From JAVVHH01 sp032249615 (GTDB lineage Bacteria; Pseudomonadota; Alphaproteobacteria; Acetobacterales; Acetobacteraceae): a stretch of 20,855 nucleotides of DNA. A program made the position numbers and the translations under genes. Each line of letters opens with the position of its first letter. Positions within the stretch are counted from its first letter, which is position 1. Below are positions 7,340-15,032 of the stretch, in pieces. The stretch lies in NCBI GenBank assembly GCA_032249615.1, contig JAVVHH010000064.1, positions 1-20,855 of the forward strand. The letters are read 5' to 3'. The notes beneath the pieces are model-generated. The model was given only the letters and a program-made list of their open reading frames with translations. It was not told the DNA's origin and searched no databases.

Positions 7340-8427
7340 AGAGCTTGCTCCCCCTCCATCCGCCGGCGACGCGGGCGAAGCATGGCGAGCGCGGCGGCGA
7401 GGGGGAGGAGAACGAGGGTGGAAGGCTCGGGCACGGAGACGCCGAGCGTCGCCTCCATGCCCTGAGCCCAGAGCGCGTGAACCTGGGCGGTGGGGTGGAT
7501 CGAATCCCAATAGACGAAGCTGCCGATGTTCTGGGCGTTCGGTCCGCATTGCGGGCTGGTAGCGGCGCTGACGGGCGTATTCGTGTAGCAGGCGTCGGTC
7601 GTGTCGGTCAGGCCGTAGGCCGCGGCATTGGCATCGATGTTGCCGTTGTAGCTGAAAAGGTCGAACAGAGAGAGGCTCGTGCTCGCGGGCACCGGGAGGC
7701 CTGCTAGGCCTGCGCTGAGCTCGGAGTTGTAGAGCCGGGTGAGTTGGGTGGCCAGGCTGGCCTGGCTGGGGTCGTCCTGGGCGAACTCGGGGATGACGCC
7801 GACGTCGGGCACGTTGACGACCAGGAACTGGCGGGCGCCGATCCCGGCAAGAGTGCTGATCGCGGCCAGCTCGGTTTGAACGCCAGTCGCGATTGAGCTG
7901 GCGGCCGCGGGAGTTTGGCTGCTGCCGGCAGTTTGCAGCGTTGCGTTGCGGACGTCGTTGCCGCCGATCATAACGACATAGAGCGCATTGCTGTCGGCGA
8001 CGCCGTGAGACGCGAAGTTATAGGCGAGCACCTGTTGTGGCAGATTGATCGAGCTCGGGCCGCCCGTGGCCAGAGCATTCGAGGTGGCGCCGGCGACGGC
8101 GTAATTGGTGCCGGGTGCCACGCCGGGGAACAAGCCTTTTACGTCTGCAAAGCCGCTGAGCCAGAGCGAGGGATTGAGCGGCAGGCCGAGGCCAGCGGCG
8201 AGGTCGGAGACAGCGACCGGGCCGTTGGTGAAGCTTTGGTGGTAGCTCGGCGGATTCGGGAAGCCGGTGGTGTTGCCGGGTGGATAGACCTCGGCGAGGT
8301 TGCCGTTGTCGGAGAGGCTGTCGCCAAAGACGTAGATCGCGTCGTAGGGCGTGGCGCGGGCCTGGTGAGTGAGGGCGGAGGCGGCGAGGGCCGCGCCGAA
8401 CAAGGTGGCAAGCCAGGACCGTCGCAT
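7336..8427 (-). CDS. Secreted SGNH/GDSL hydrolase with PEP-CTERM sorting signal
   Basis: 363-residue extracellular esterase/lipase-type hydrolase. An N-terminal signal peptide (basic MRRSW, hydrophobic core, probable cleavage after ARA near residue 26) precedes the block I motif FGDSLSDNGNL with nucleophile S37. GGNDVRNA supplies the oxyanion Gly/Asn block, and WDSIHPT near the C terminus supplies D308 and H311. The last 32 residues form a PEP-CTERM tag: VPEPST from residue 332, a hydrophobic helix, then PRRRR. Such tags are recognised and cleaved by an exosortase (EpsH family), normally in exopolysaccharide-producing bacteria; no exosortase gene is in the window. The ATG at 8427 has GGGAG upstream and begins the signal peptide, so longer readings are unlikely. 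Substrate unknown. Confidence 0.93.
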   Translation of the reverse strand: MRRSWLATLFGAALAASALTHQARATPYDAIYVFGDSLSDNGNLAEVYPPGNTTGFPNPPSYHQSFTNGPVAVSDLAAGLGLPLNPSLWLSGFADVKGLFPGVAPGTNYAVAGATSNALATGGPSSINLPQQVLAYNFASHGVADSNALYVVMIGGNDVRNATLQTAGSSQTPAAASSIATGVQTELAAISTLAGIGARQFLVVNVPDVGVIPEFAQDDPSQASLATQLTRLYNSELSAGLAGLPVPASTSLSLFDLFSYNGNIDANAAAYGLTDTTDACYTNTPVSAATSPQCGPNAQNIGSFVYWDSIHPTAQVHALWAQGMEATLGVSVPEPSTLVLLPLAAALAMLRPRRRRMEGEQAL

Positions 8428-8448
8428 CCGTTCTGCTCCCGAGGTGGC

Positions 8449-8463
8449 CCGGCGTTCCGCCGG
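8449..8463 (-). other. GC-rich hairpin in the 5' leader of the SGNH hydrolase gene
   Basis: CCGGCG and CGCCGG form a perfect 6-bp stem around a three-base loop, 22 bases upstream of the start codon at 8427. It has no following T run. It could affect translation of the hydrolase mRNA or be chance in GC-rich DNA. Confidence 0.3.
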
Positions 8464-8536
8464 TGCAATGAGTGGAGTTCTACACTGCTTGCGTGGTTCC
8501 GCAGGCGTCAAGAGGTCGGGGCGAGGTGCCCTCGAG

Positions 8537-9031
8537 CTAGTCCGGGTCGATGGCCCGTAGCGTGAGTGCGGGCGGGGCGCCGCGCCGAGCAGCGTGGGCC
8601 AGCCGGTCCAGCGCATTTAGGAACTCGGCCCGATCGCGGGCCGAGAGGGCCGATGGCCCGCTGGTTTGGACGCCGCTTTCGCGCAGGTGCTGGCCGATGG
8701 CGCGACCGGCGAGCGCGCTGCCGATGTTGTCGTTTGTCCACTCGCGGCCGTTGAATGCGAGTGCCCGGGCGCCGCGCGCGAGACACCGCGACGCCAGCGG
8801 GATATCGGCCGTGGTGCAGATGTCGGACGCGGTGATCCGCTCGGCGATCCAGTCGTCGGCTGCATCCGGATCAGCGGGCACGAGCACCATCTCGACAAGG
8901 GGCAGCCCGGGCGCGCGGATGGGCCGTGAGCCGTTCGACACGACGAAGACCTGCAGGCCCAACCGGGTCGCGACCCGGAACACCTCGTCGCGAACCGGGC
9001 ACGCATCGGCATCCACGTAGATCGCCGTCAC
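8537..9031 (-). CDS. YaiI/YqxD family protein (DUF188, UPF0178)
   Basis: 164-residue member of the YaiI/YqxD family, about the usual 150-160. The N-terminal signature IYVDADACPVRDEVFRVA, then the VVSNGSR and DDWIAERI-x-DICTTADIPLA blocks, and the GREWTNDNIG segment are all present. The conserved acidic residues give it a PIN-like nuclease appearance, but the biochemical role is not established. The start is GTG at 9031, the only start preceding the signature, with a poor ribosome site, so translation probably follows from the DUF3126 gene 15 bases upstream. It is the last gene of the rph-rdgB-DUF3126 operon. A short CGAGG/CCTCG hairpin follows its stop (8522-8534) but lacks a T run. Confidence 0.93.
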   Translation of the reverse strand: MTAIYVDADACPVRDEVFRVATRLGLQVFVVSNGSRPIRAPGLPLVEMVLVPADPDAADDWIAERITASDICTTADIPLASRCLARGARALAFNGREWTNDNIGSALAGRAIGQHLRESGVQTSGPSALSARDRAEFLNALDRLAHAARRGAPPALTLRAIDPD

Positions 9032-9046
9032 GGCAGCGGGCCGACG

Positions 9047-9271
9047 CTACTTCTTTGCCGCGGGCGGCAAATCCTCCTCGAGGATCGTGATGTGCAACGA
9101 GTAGGACACCTCGCCATCTTCGTCGTCGCGATGCAGGGTCCCGAGAAACTCCTTGTCAATCGTGACTTCGACCGAGGCTCCCTTCCGCTTCGGAACCGGG
9201 ATCTCGATCCGTGCCGTTCCCAACACGCGGCGAAGATATGTTTCGACCCGGGTGATTTCGGCTGGAGTCAT
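9047..9271 (-). CDS. DUF3126 family protein
   Basis: 74-residue protein of the DUF3126 family, a small family best known from Alphaproteobacteria and lacking an assigned function. The whole length matches the family pattern: MTPAEITRVETYLRRVLG, then basic PVPKRKGASVEVTIDKEFLGTL, then an acidic DDEDGEVSYSLHITILEEDL segment. No membrane or metal-binding features are visible. Its ATG at 9271 overlaps the rdgB stop as ATGA and has AAGGA six bases upstream inside rdgB, indicating translational coupling. Its place in an operon with Rph and RdgB suggests a link to RNA or nucleotide metabolism, by context only. Confidence 0.9.
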   Translation of the reverse strand: MTPAEITRVETYLRRVLGTARIEIPVPKRKGASVEVTIDKEFLGTLHRDDEDGEVSYSLHITILEEDLPPAAKK

Positions 9272-9927
9272 TCTTGTTCCTTGGTGATTGCGAGGCGAAG
9301 TTCGGACCGTGAGCCCGACAAGGCAAGAGGGGGCGGCAGGCACGCGGCGGCGAGTTGCGCCATGGCGCGGGCCCGGTGGCTGGTCGCGTTCTTGAGCACC
9401 GGGTCCATCTCGCCGTAGGTCTCCTGGATCCCATTCGGGATGAAGACGGGATCGTAGCCGAAACCAAGTGTGCCGCGCGGACCCGCCGCGACCGTTCCCT
9501 CGACCCGGCCCATGAACGTCGCCGTTTCGCCATCGGGCCAGGCTAGGCAGAGCACGGAGACGAACCACGCCCGGCGGTCGGCCGCGTCGCCCATCTCGCG
9601 ATAGACCCGCTCGATCGCGGCGGCGAAATCCTTCTCCGGTCCGGCCCAGCGCGCCGAGAGCACGCCCGGAGCCCCGCCGAGGGCGGCGACGCAGAACCCG
9701 GAATCGTCGGCCAGCGCCGGGCTTCCGGTGCTGGCGGCGGTGAGGGCTTTGATCCGGGCGTTGCCGGCGAAATCGGGCGCGTCCTCGGCGGGTTCGAGCA
9801 GGCCGAGAGCGCCGGCCGACACCGCCTGCATCCCATGGGGGCGCAGCAGGTCGGCCATCTCGCGCAGCTTGCCGTCGTTATGCGTGGCGACGATCAGCCG
9901 GGTGCCAGGCTCGAGCCGGCGGGTCAT
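9268..9927 (-). CDS. rdgB: RdgB/HAM1 non-canonical purine NTP pyrophosphatase
   Basis: Hydrolyses dITP, ITP and XTP to monophosphates, keeping deaminated purines out of DNA and RNA; cytoplasmic, Mg-dependent. The 219-residue protein has all family blocks: VATHNDGKLREM at 13-24, the ALADDSGFCV block at 71-80 with the catalytic acidic pair D74-D75, GTLGFGYDPVF at 152-162 and SHRARA at 183-188. The ATG at 9927 overlaps the rph stop (ATGA), with GGGGGA just upstream. Its own stop overlaps the next start in the same way. About 20 residues after the SHRARA block are extra, variable sequence. Confidence 0.96.
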   Translation of the reverse strand: MTRRLEPGTRLIVATHNDGKLREMADLLRPHGMQAVSAGALGLLEPAEDAPDFAGNARIKALTAASTGSPALADDSGFCVAALGGAPGVLSARWAGPEKDFAAAIERVYREMGDAADRRAWFVSVLCLAWPDGETATFMGRVEGTVAAGPRGTLGFGYDPVFIPNGIQETYGEMDPVLKNATSHRARAMAQLAAACLPPPLALSGSRSELRLAITKEQE

Positions 9928-10640
9928 TCCCCCAGGGCGTCGCGCTGTAGGGCGAACAGCCGGCCCGTGCCGCTCTGGGCATGCTGCATCAGTGCCTGGA
10001 ACTGTGCCTCGGAGAACGGATCCTTCTCGGCGGTGCCCTGGATTTCGACGATGCCGCCGCCGGCCGTCAGCACGAAGTTGGCGTCGGCGTCGGCGTTGCT
10101 GTCCTCGGCATAGTCGAGGTCCAGCACCGGCTGGCCGCCGACGAGCCCGCAGCTCACGGCGGCGACCTGGCCGGTCATTGGCGAGCGGGCGAGCACGTTG
10201 TTGGCGACCAGCTTGCGGAGCGCCAATTCCAGCGCGACCCAAGCCCCGGTGATGCTGGCGCACCGCGTGCCGCCATCAGCGTTCAGCACGTCGCAATCGA
10301 GGGTGATGGTGATCTCGCCGAGCGCCTTGCGGTCGACGACGGCCCGGAGTGCGCGGCCGATCAGGCGCTGGATCTCCTGCGTGCGGCCCGACTGCTTGCC
10401 GCGCGCGGCCTCACGGTCGCCGCGCGTATGGGTGGCCCGCGGCAGCATGCCATACTCGGCGGTGACCCACCCCTCGCCCTTGCCGCGCAGGAAGGGCGGC
10501 ACACGTCCTTCGACGCTGGCGTTGCAGAGCACCTCTGTGCCGCCCATGCGGATCAGGCAGGATCCCTCGGCATGATGCGCGAAGCCGAGGGTGAAGGAGA
10601 CGTCGCGAAGGGCGTCGGGAGCGCGGCCGGAAGGGCGCAT
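9924..10640 (-). CDS. rph: Ribonuclease PH
   Basis: Phosphorolytic 3'-5' exoribonuclease that trims tRNA 3' ends, acting as a hexameric ring in the cytoplasm. 238 residues, the standard family length. Landmarks are RPSGRAPDALRDV at the N terminus, GWVTAEYGMLPRATHTR at 58-73, the RNA-binding GRTQEIQRLIGRALRA, DCDVLNADGGTRCASI at 115-130 (R126 is the phosphate-binding arginine), and the metal-site block LDLDYAEDSNADAD near 177. The ATG at 10640 begins the family's N terminus, with AAGGA about ten bases upstream. It is first in a tightly overlapping operon and divergent from hrcA with 105 bases between the starts, an arrangement common in Alphaproteobacteria. Confidence 0.97.
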   Translation of the reverse strand: MRPSGRAPDALRDVSFTLGFAHHAEGSCLIRMGGTEVLCNASVEGRVPPFLRGKGEGWVTAEYGMLPRATHTRGDREAARGKQSGRTQEIQRLIGRALRAVVDRKALGEITITLDCDVLNADGGTRCASITGAWVALELALRKLVANNVLARSPMTGQVAAVSCGLVGGQPVLDLDYAEDSNADADANFVLTAGGGIVEIQGTAEKDPFSEAQFQALMQHAQSGTGRLFALQRDALGE

Positions 10641-10745
10641 CGTGCGGAGATCCTTGTGAAAGGCCAGTGTCAGCGGGAGAGGCGTTCCTATAGACAGGTG
10701 TGGACACAAGCGGGAGAGGTAACTGCACCTTGGGTGAGAGAAGCG
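10641..10745. promoter_or_regulatory. Shared rph/hrcA upstream region with 11-bp direct repeats
   Basis: This 105-base gap must hold the promoters of both divergent genes. It contains the perfect direct repeat AGCGGGAGAGG at 10672-10682 and 10709-10719, 37 bases apart (about 3.5 helical turns). It also holds a short inverted pair CTTGTG (10653-10658) and CACAAG (10705-10710). No CIRCE element (TTAGCACTC-N9-GAGTGCTAA), the usual HrcA operator, is present. I cannot assign -35 and -10 boxes with confidence. Confidence 0.4.
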
Positions 10746-11789
10746 ATGGCGAAAGCTCCGGCTGAGCTCGACCCGCGTTCGGCTGCGGTCCTGCGCGAGA
10801 TCGTCGAGCAATACGTCCAGACCGGCGAGCCCGTCGGGAGCAGAACGCTGTCGCGGCGGCTGACGATGGGCGTGTCTGCGGCGACGATCCGGAACGTCAT
10901 GTCGGATCTGACGGACGCCGGGCTGCTGTTCGCGCCGCACACGAGCGCGGGGCGCTTGCCCACGGAGCGCGGATTGCGCCTGTTCGTCGATGGCCTGCTG
11001 CAGTTCGGCGATCTGGGCGAGGACGAACGAGAGACGATCGCGCGTGCGCTGGAATCGCGGGGCCGCAGCTTGCAGGACACGCTGGCCGAGACGAGCGCGA
11101 TGCTGTCGGGGCTGGCGGGGGCGGCCGGGCTGGTGATCGCGCCGAAATCGGACGGTGCGGTGCGCCATATCGACTTCGTGCCGCTGGGCCCCGGGCGGGC
11201 CCTGGTGATCCTGGTCGGCGCGGACGGACAGGTCGAGAACCGCGTGATCGAGACGCCACCCGGCCTGCCGCCGGCCGCGCTGACGCAAGCGGCCAACTAT
11301 CTGAATTCGCGGCTATCTGGCCGCAGCCTGGCGGAATTGCGGCGCACCGTGTCGGGCGAGATGGCCGAGGACCGGACGCATCTGGACGAGCTGACGACCC
11401 AGATCGTGGAAGCCGGGCTGGCAACCTGGTCGGGTGAGGGGCGGGGCGGTTCGCTGATCGTGCGCGGGCAAGCCAAGCTGCTGGCCGACGTCACCGCGCT
11501 CGAGAGCCTCCGGGCGATCCAACTGCTGTTCGAGCGCCTCGAGACGCAGGAGACGATGCTGCGGCTGCTCGAGCTGGCCGAGGAATCGGAAGGCGTGCGG
11601 ATCTTCATCGGCGCCGAGAGCGGGCTATTCGGCGCGAGCGGCGTCTCCATGGTGGTGGCGCCGGCGCGCAACGCTGCCGACCGGATCGTGGGCGCCATCG
11701 GCGTCATCGGCCCCACGCGGATCAATTACGGCCGTATCATCCCCGTGGTCGACTACACGGCACGGGCGATCGCCCGCTTGCTGGGTTGA
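10746..11789 (+). CDS. hrcA: Heat-inducible transcription repressor HrcA
   Basis: Dimeric repressor that binds CIRCE operators ahead of groESL/dnaK operons and loses binding on heat shock, with GroEL assisting its folding. 347 residues, family length. The N-terminal winged helix is clear: LREIVEQYVQTGEPVGSRTL, SAATIRNVMSDLTDAGLL and the SAGRLPTERGLRLFVD block ending near residue 85. A GAF-like middle domain follows, and the protein closes with IGAIGVIGPTRINYGRIIPVVDYTA. The ATG at 10746 has GAGAG upstream; an in-frame GTG at 10734 would add four residues. grpE, often the next gene, is absent. Without a CIRCE upstream, autoregulation is not evident. Confidence 0.96.
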   Translation: MAKAPAELDPRSAAVLREIVEQYVQTGEPVGSRTLSRRLTMGVSAATIRNVMSDLTDAGLLFAPHTSAGRLPTERGLRLFVDGLLQFGDLGEDERETIARALESRGRSLQDTLAETSAMLSGLAGAAGLVIAPKSDGAVRHIDFVPLGPGRALVILVGADGQVENRVIETPPGLPPAALTQAANYLNSRLSGRSLAELRRTVSGEMAEDRTHLDELTTQIVEAGLATWSGEGRGGSLIVRGQAKLLADVTALESLRAIQLLFERLETQETMLRLLELAEESEGVRIFIGAESGLFGASGVSMVVAPARNAADRIVGAIGVIGPTRINYGRIIPVVDYTARAIARLLG

Positions 11790-11835
11790 TCCGTTTGCTA
11801 ACATCACGTTAAGCGGCGACCCTCACCTGCGACTA

Positions 11836-11858
11836 AACGGAAGGGCGTTCTTTCCGTT
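11836..11858 (+). other. Hairpin in the leader of the response-regulator gene
   Basis: AACGGAA (11836-11842) and TTCCGTT (11852-11858) form a perfect 7-bp stem with a nine-base loop, ending nine bases before the ATG at 11868. There is no T run, so it is not an ordinary terminator for hrcA. It could be a protein-binding inverted repeat or a structure that affects translation. Confidence 0.4.
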
Positions 11859-11867
11859 GGGCACGCC

Positions 11868-12242
11868 ATGGAGTGCTCCTGCCCACGCTGCCTGCTGCTC
11901 GTAGAGGATGATTCGCTCGTCCGGGAGACCGTTGCCGCGATGCTCGAGGACGAGGGTTACGAGGTCGTGGAAGCCGCGGACGCCACCACCGCGCTCAGCC
12001 TCGTGAGGGCAGGGCTCGAGGCTCCCCTCATCGTCACCGACGTCGATCTCGGGGCCGGGCCGAGCGGGGCCGATCTCGCGGATATGCTGCTGCGGCTGCG
12101 GCCGAATTTGCGGATCATTTTCATTACCGGCCGGACGGCGTCGCTCGAGAACCGGCGTTCGGACGACCGGGAGGCGATCCTCCCTAAGCCGTTTGCCAGC
12201 GAGGCGCTGTCAAAGCTCATCCGGCAGATGACCGCCCGCTGA
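11868..12242 (+). CDS. Single-domain response regulator (CheY-like receiver)
   Basis: 124-residue receiver domain with no output domain. The phosphorylation site is D58 in LIVTDVDLG. The acidic pocket is at E13-D14-D15 (VEDDSLV), the switch Thr is T87 (FITGR), and the conserved lysine is K107 (LPKPF). The fold-defining VREAT-type ALEDEGYEVVEA pattern is present. Such proteins relay phosphate from a histidine kinase through protein-protein contact; no kinase is nearby, so it is an orphan. It follows hrcA by 78 bases and is convergent with polA, with an 11-base gap between their stops. The unusual MECSCPRC N terminus has three cysteines, and a start nearer the LLLVEDD strand cannot be excluded. 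Confidence 0.92.
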   Translation: MECSCPRCLLLVEDDSLVRETVAAMLEDEGYEVVEAADATTALSLVRAGLEAPLIVTDVDLGAGPSGADLADMLLRLRPNLRIIFITGRTASLENRRSDDREAILPKPFASEALSKLIRQMTAR

Positions 12243-12253
12243 CGGTGGTGCGA

Positions 12254-15013
12254 TCAGTGGGCCGCGGCCCAGCTGGCTCCCACACCGGTTTCCACGACGA
12301 GCGGCACCGAAAGCGTGGCCGCCGCCTCCATGACCGACTTGGCCAACCCCGCCGTCGCCTCCGCCTCCGCATCGGCGGCTTCGAGCAGCAACTCGTCGTG
12401 CACTTGCAGAAGCAGGCGGGCGGAGAGCCCGGCCTTCTCGAGCGCGGCCGGCAGCCGGACCATGGCGCGCTTGATGATGTCGGCCGCGCCCCCCTGCAGC
12501 GGCGCGTTGATGGCCTGGCGCTCGGCATACGCGCGCTTGGCCGGCATCTTCTCCTTGATGCCCGGCACCCAGCAGCGGCGGCCGAACGGAGTCAGCACGT
12601 AGCCGTTGATCCGTGCCTCCTCCTTCGTGCGCTCCATGTAGTCGCGGATGCCGGGATAGCGCTCGAAATAGGCCCGGATGTACTGCCCGGCTTCCGCCTG
12701 CTCGATGCCGAGCTGGCGGGCCAGCCCGAAGGCCGAGATGCCGTAGATGATGCCGAAATTGATCGCCTTGGCGCGATTCCGGGTCGTGCGGTCCATGCCC
12801 TCCATCGGCAGGCCGAACACCTCGGCGGCGGTGCGGGCATGGATGTCCTGGCCGTACGCGAACGCCTCCTTCAGCGGACCGATGTCGGCGACGTGCGCCA
12901 TCAGCCGCAGTTCGATCTGGCTGTAGTCGGCCTCGGCGATGAACGCCCGGCGGATGCGCGCGCCTTCCTCCGTGCGGATCGGGATGTTCTGCAGGTTCGG
13001 CTCGGTGGAGGAGATGCGGCCGGTGGTGGTGTTGGCCTGCCCGAAGCTCGTGTGCACGCGACCGGTCGCCGGGTTGATCTCCTGCTGCAGCGCCTCCGTG
13101 TAGGTCGAGCGGAGCTTGTTCAGCTGGCGCCAATCGATCACCCGGGCCGGGAGATCGTGCCCCTGGTCGGCCAGCGCTTGCAGGACGGACACGTCCGTGC
13201 CCCAGGCGCCGGTCGCCATGCGGCGGCCGCCCGGCAGCTTTTGCTCGTCGAACAGAACCTCTCCCAGCGCCTTGGGGCTGCCGAGATTGAACGGGTGACC
13301 GGCCATCGCGTGGATTTCGGCCTCCATCACGGCCATGCGGTCTGCGAAATCGGCAGACATGCGGCGGAGATCGTCGGCGTCAATTTTAATGCCGGCCCGC
13401 TCCATGGTGATCAGGACGGGGATCAGTCGGCGCTCGATCCGCTCGTAGAGATGCAGCGCCTGCCCGGTCCGCAGCCGCGGCCGCAGCACGTGCCAGAGGC
13501 GCAACGCGAGATCGGGGTCTTCCGCGGCAAACGCGGTCACGCGCTCGATCGGCGATTCCGCGAGGCTTAGCCGGCCGCGGCCGGTGCCGGTGACGCTGTC
13601 GATGGAGGTCGCCTTGTGCCCAAGGTCGCGGAGGGCGGCGTCGTCCAAGGTATGCCCATGCGCGCCCGCGCCGAGCGCATACGAGATCAGCATGGTGTCG
13701 TCGACCGGCGCGACCCGCAGCCCAGCGCGGTCGAGCACGAGAAGCCCCGCCTTGCCGTTATGCAGCACTTTCAGGACCGAGGGGTCGGTCAGCAACGGGG
13801 TGAGGGCGGCGAGCGCGGCATCCGGGTCTACCTGCTCGAGCGCCGGCGCTGGGTTCGAACCGTCCAGGTCGGGCTGGGCGGCGCTGGCCGGAAGACGATG
13901 GCGTAGCGGCACGTAGCAGGCGCGGTTGGGGCCGGTGGCCAAGCCGATGCCGAGCAACTCGGCCCGGTTCGGGTCGCGACCGTCCGTCTGCAGGTTGAGG
14001 CCGATACAGCCCACCGCCCGCGCCTCCGCTATCCATGCCGCGAGGGCGTCCGGCGTCGTCACGGTCGCATAGGGGCCGAAGGGCGGCTGCTCGGGTGCCG
14101 CGTCGAATTGGGCGGGCTCCGGGGAGGGCGGGGCGGCATCGGCAAACAGGCCGAGCCGGGTGGCGGTGCTGCGGAACCCCATGGAGATCAGCCACCGGGT
14201 CAGCACCGGGTTGTCCGGTTCGCGGACGACCAGCGTTTCGAGCGGTTGCGGCAGCGGGCAGTCCCGGCACAGCTCCACCAGCTTGCGGCTGATGCGGATC
14301 TTGTCGACATGGGCCGCCAGCAGATCGCGCCGCTTGCTCGGCTTCATCGAGGGGATCGCCGCGATCACGCCCTCGACGTCGCCGTATTCGATGATTAGCT
14401 GCGCGGCATTCTTGGGGCCCACCCCGGGCACACCCGGTACGTTGTCGACGCTGTCGCCCATCAGCGCCTGGATCTCGGCCACCTTGTCCGGCGTCACGCC
14501 GAACTTCGCGAACACTTCGGCGGGGCCGATCGGCTTCTGCTTGATCGGATCGAGCATGCCGACCCGGTCGTCGATCAGCTGCATCAGGTCTTTGTCGGAA
14601 GAGACGATCGTGGTGCGGAACCCGGCCTGGCTCGCCACGGTCGCATAGGTAGCGATCAGGTCGTCCGCTTCCCAATTCGGCAGCTCGATCGCCGGCACCC
14701 CGAAGGCGGCGGTGGCGTCGCGCACGAGGGCGAATTGCGGCTTGAGCTCGTCGGGCGGCTCCGGACGGTGGGCTTTGTATTCGTCGTAGAGTTCGTTGCG
14801 GAACGTGGTACGCCCCGCATCGAACACCACGGCGATGTGGGTGCCCTCATGCGTCTCCAGCAGACGCGCGAGCATGTTGGTGAAGCCGAACACGGCGTTG
14901 ACCGGCGTGCCGTCCGCCCGGGTCATGGGCGGCAGCGCGTGGAAGGCGCGGAAGATGAAGCCGGAGCCGTCGATCAACACCAGATGCTGATCTGCCGGAG
15001 GCGGGTCCGACAC
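12254..15013 (-). CDS. polA: DNA polymerase I with degenerate proofreading site
   Basis: 919-residue Pol I for Okazaki fragment maturation and repair synthesis. The 5' nuclease domain (about 1-290) is intact: VLIDGSGFIFRAFHALP, FDAGRTTFRNELYDEYKAHR, EADDLIATYA, SSDKDLMQL and the helix-hairpin-helix VDNVPGVPGVGPKNAAQLI. The polymerase domain is intact: motif A DYSQIELR, motif B RNRAKAINFGIIYG, motif C QVHDELLLE. The 3'-5' exonuclease domain is full length, but its metal ligands are changed: Exo I DxE is N340-L-Q342, and the Exo II Asp is G423 (NGKAG). Only the Exo III aspartate D499 remains, with F495 in place of Tyr. The start is GTG at 15013, giving the family N terminus; readings starting further upstream would run into the zinc-finger gene. 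It lies 19 bases after that gene. Confidence 0.95.
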   Translation of the reverse strand: MSDPPPADQHLVLIDGSGFIFRAFHALPPMTRADGTPVNAVFGFTNMLARLLETHEGTHIAVVFDAGRTTFRNELYDEYKAHRPEPPDELKPQFALVRDATAAFGVPAIELPNWEADDLIATYATVASQAGFRTTIVSSDKDLMQLIDDRVGMLDPIKQKPIGPAEVFAKFGVTPDKVAEIQALMGDSVDNVPGVPGVGPKNAAQLIIEYGDVEGVIAAIPSMKPSKRRDLLAAHVDKIRISRKLVELCRDCPLPQPLETLVVREPDNPVLTRWLISMGFRSTATRLGLFADAAPPSPEPAQFDAAPEQPPFGPYATVTTPDALAAWIAEARAVGCIGLNLQTDGRDPNRAELLGIGLATGPNRACYVPLRHRLPASAAQPDLDGSNPAPALEQVDPDAALAALTPLLTDPSVLKVLHNGKAGLLVLDRAGLRVAPVDDTMLISYALGAGAHGHTLDDAALRDLGHKATSIDSVTGTGRGRLSLAESPIERVTAFAAEDPDLALRLWHVLRPRLRTGQALHLYERIERRLIPVLITMERAGIKIDADDLRRMSADFADRMAVMEAEIHAMAGHPFNLGSPKALGEVLFDEQKLPGGRRMATGAWGTDVSVLQALADQGHDLPARVIDWRQLNKLRSTYTEALQQEINPATGRVHTSFGQANTTTGRISSTEPNLQNIPIRTEEGARIRRAFIAEADYSQIELRLMAHVADIGPLKEAFAYGQDIHARTAAEVFGLPMEGMDRTTRNRAKAINFGIIYGISAFGLARQLGIEQAEAGQYIRAYFERYPGIRDYMERTKEEARINGYVLTPFGRRCWVPGIKEKMPAKRAYAERQAINAPLQGGAADIIKRAMVRLPAALEKAGLSARLLLQVHDELLLEAADAEAEATAGLAKSVMEAAATLSVPLVVETGVGASWAAAH

Positions 15014-15032
15014 CCCGCCCGTCAGCGGCGCT

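Noticed and set aside
8522..8534. Possible terminator hairpin after the YaiI-family gene (CGAGG-TGC-CCTCG)
   Set aside because: Only a 5-bp stem and no following T run on the minus strand; could be chance in GC-rich sequence.
9981..10745. Long N-terminal extension of hrcA reading back across rph
   Set aside because: It lies antisense to the intact rph gene and has no similarity; hrcA family similarity begins just after 10746.
10641..10745. CIRCE operator expected near hrcA
   Set aside because: No TTAGCACTC or GAGTGCTAA half-sites are present in the gap.
12245..13570. 441-codon plus-strand open frame opposite the polA polymerase domain
   Set aside because: Composition typical of an antisense shadow; the minus strand has polymerase motifs A, B and C.
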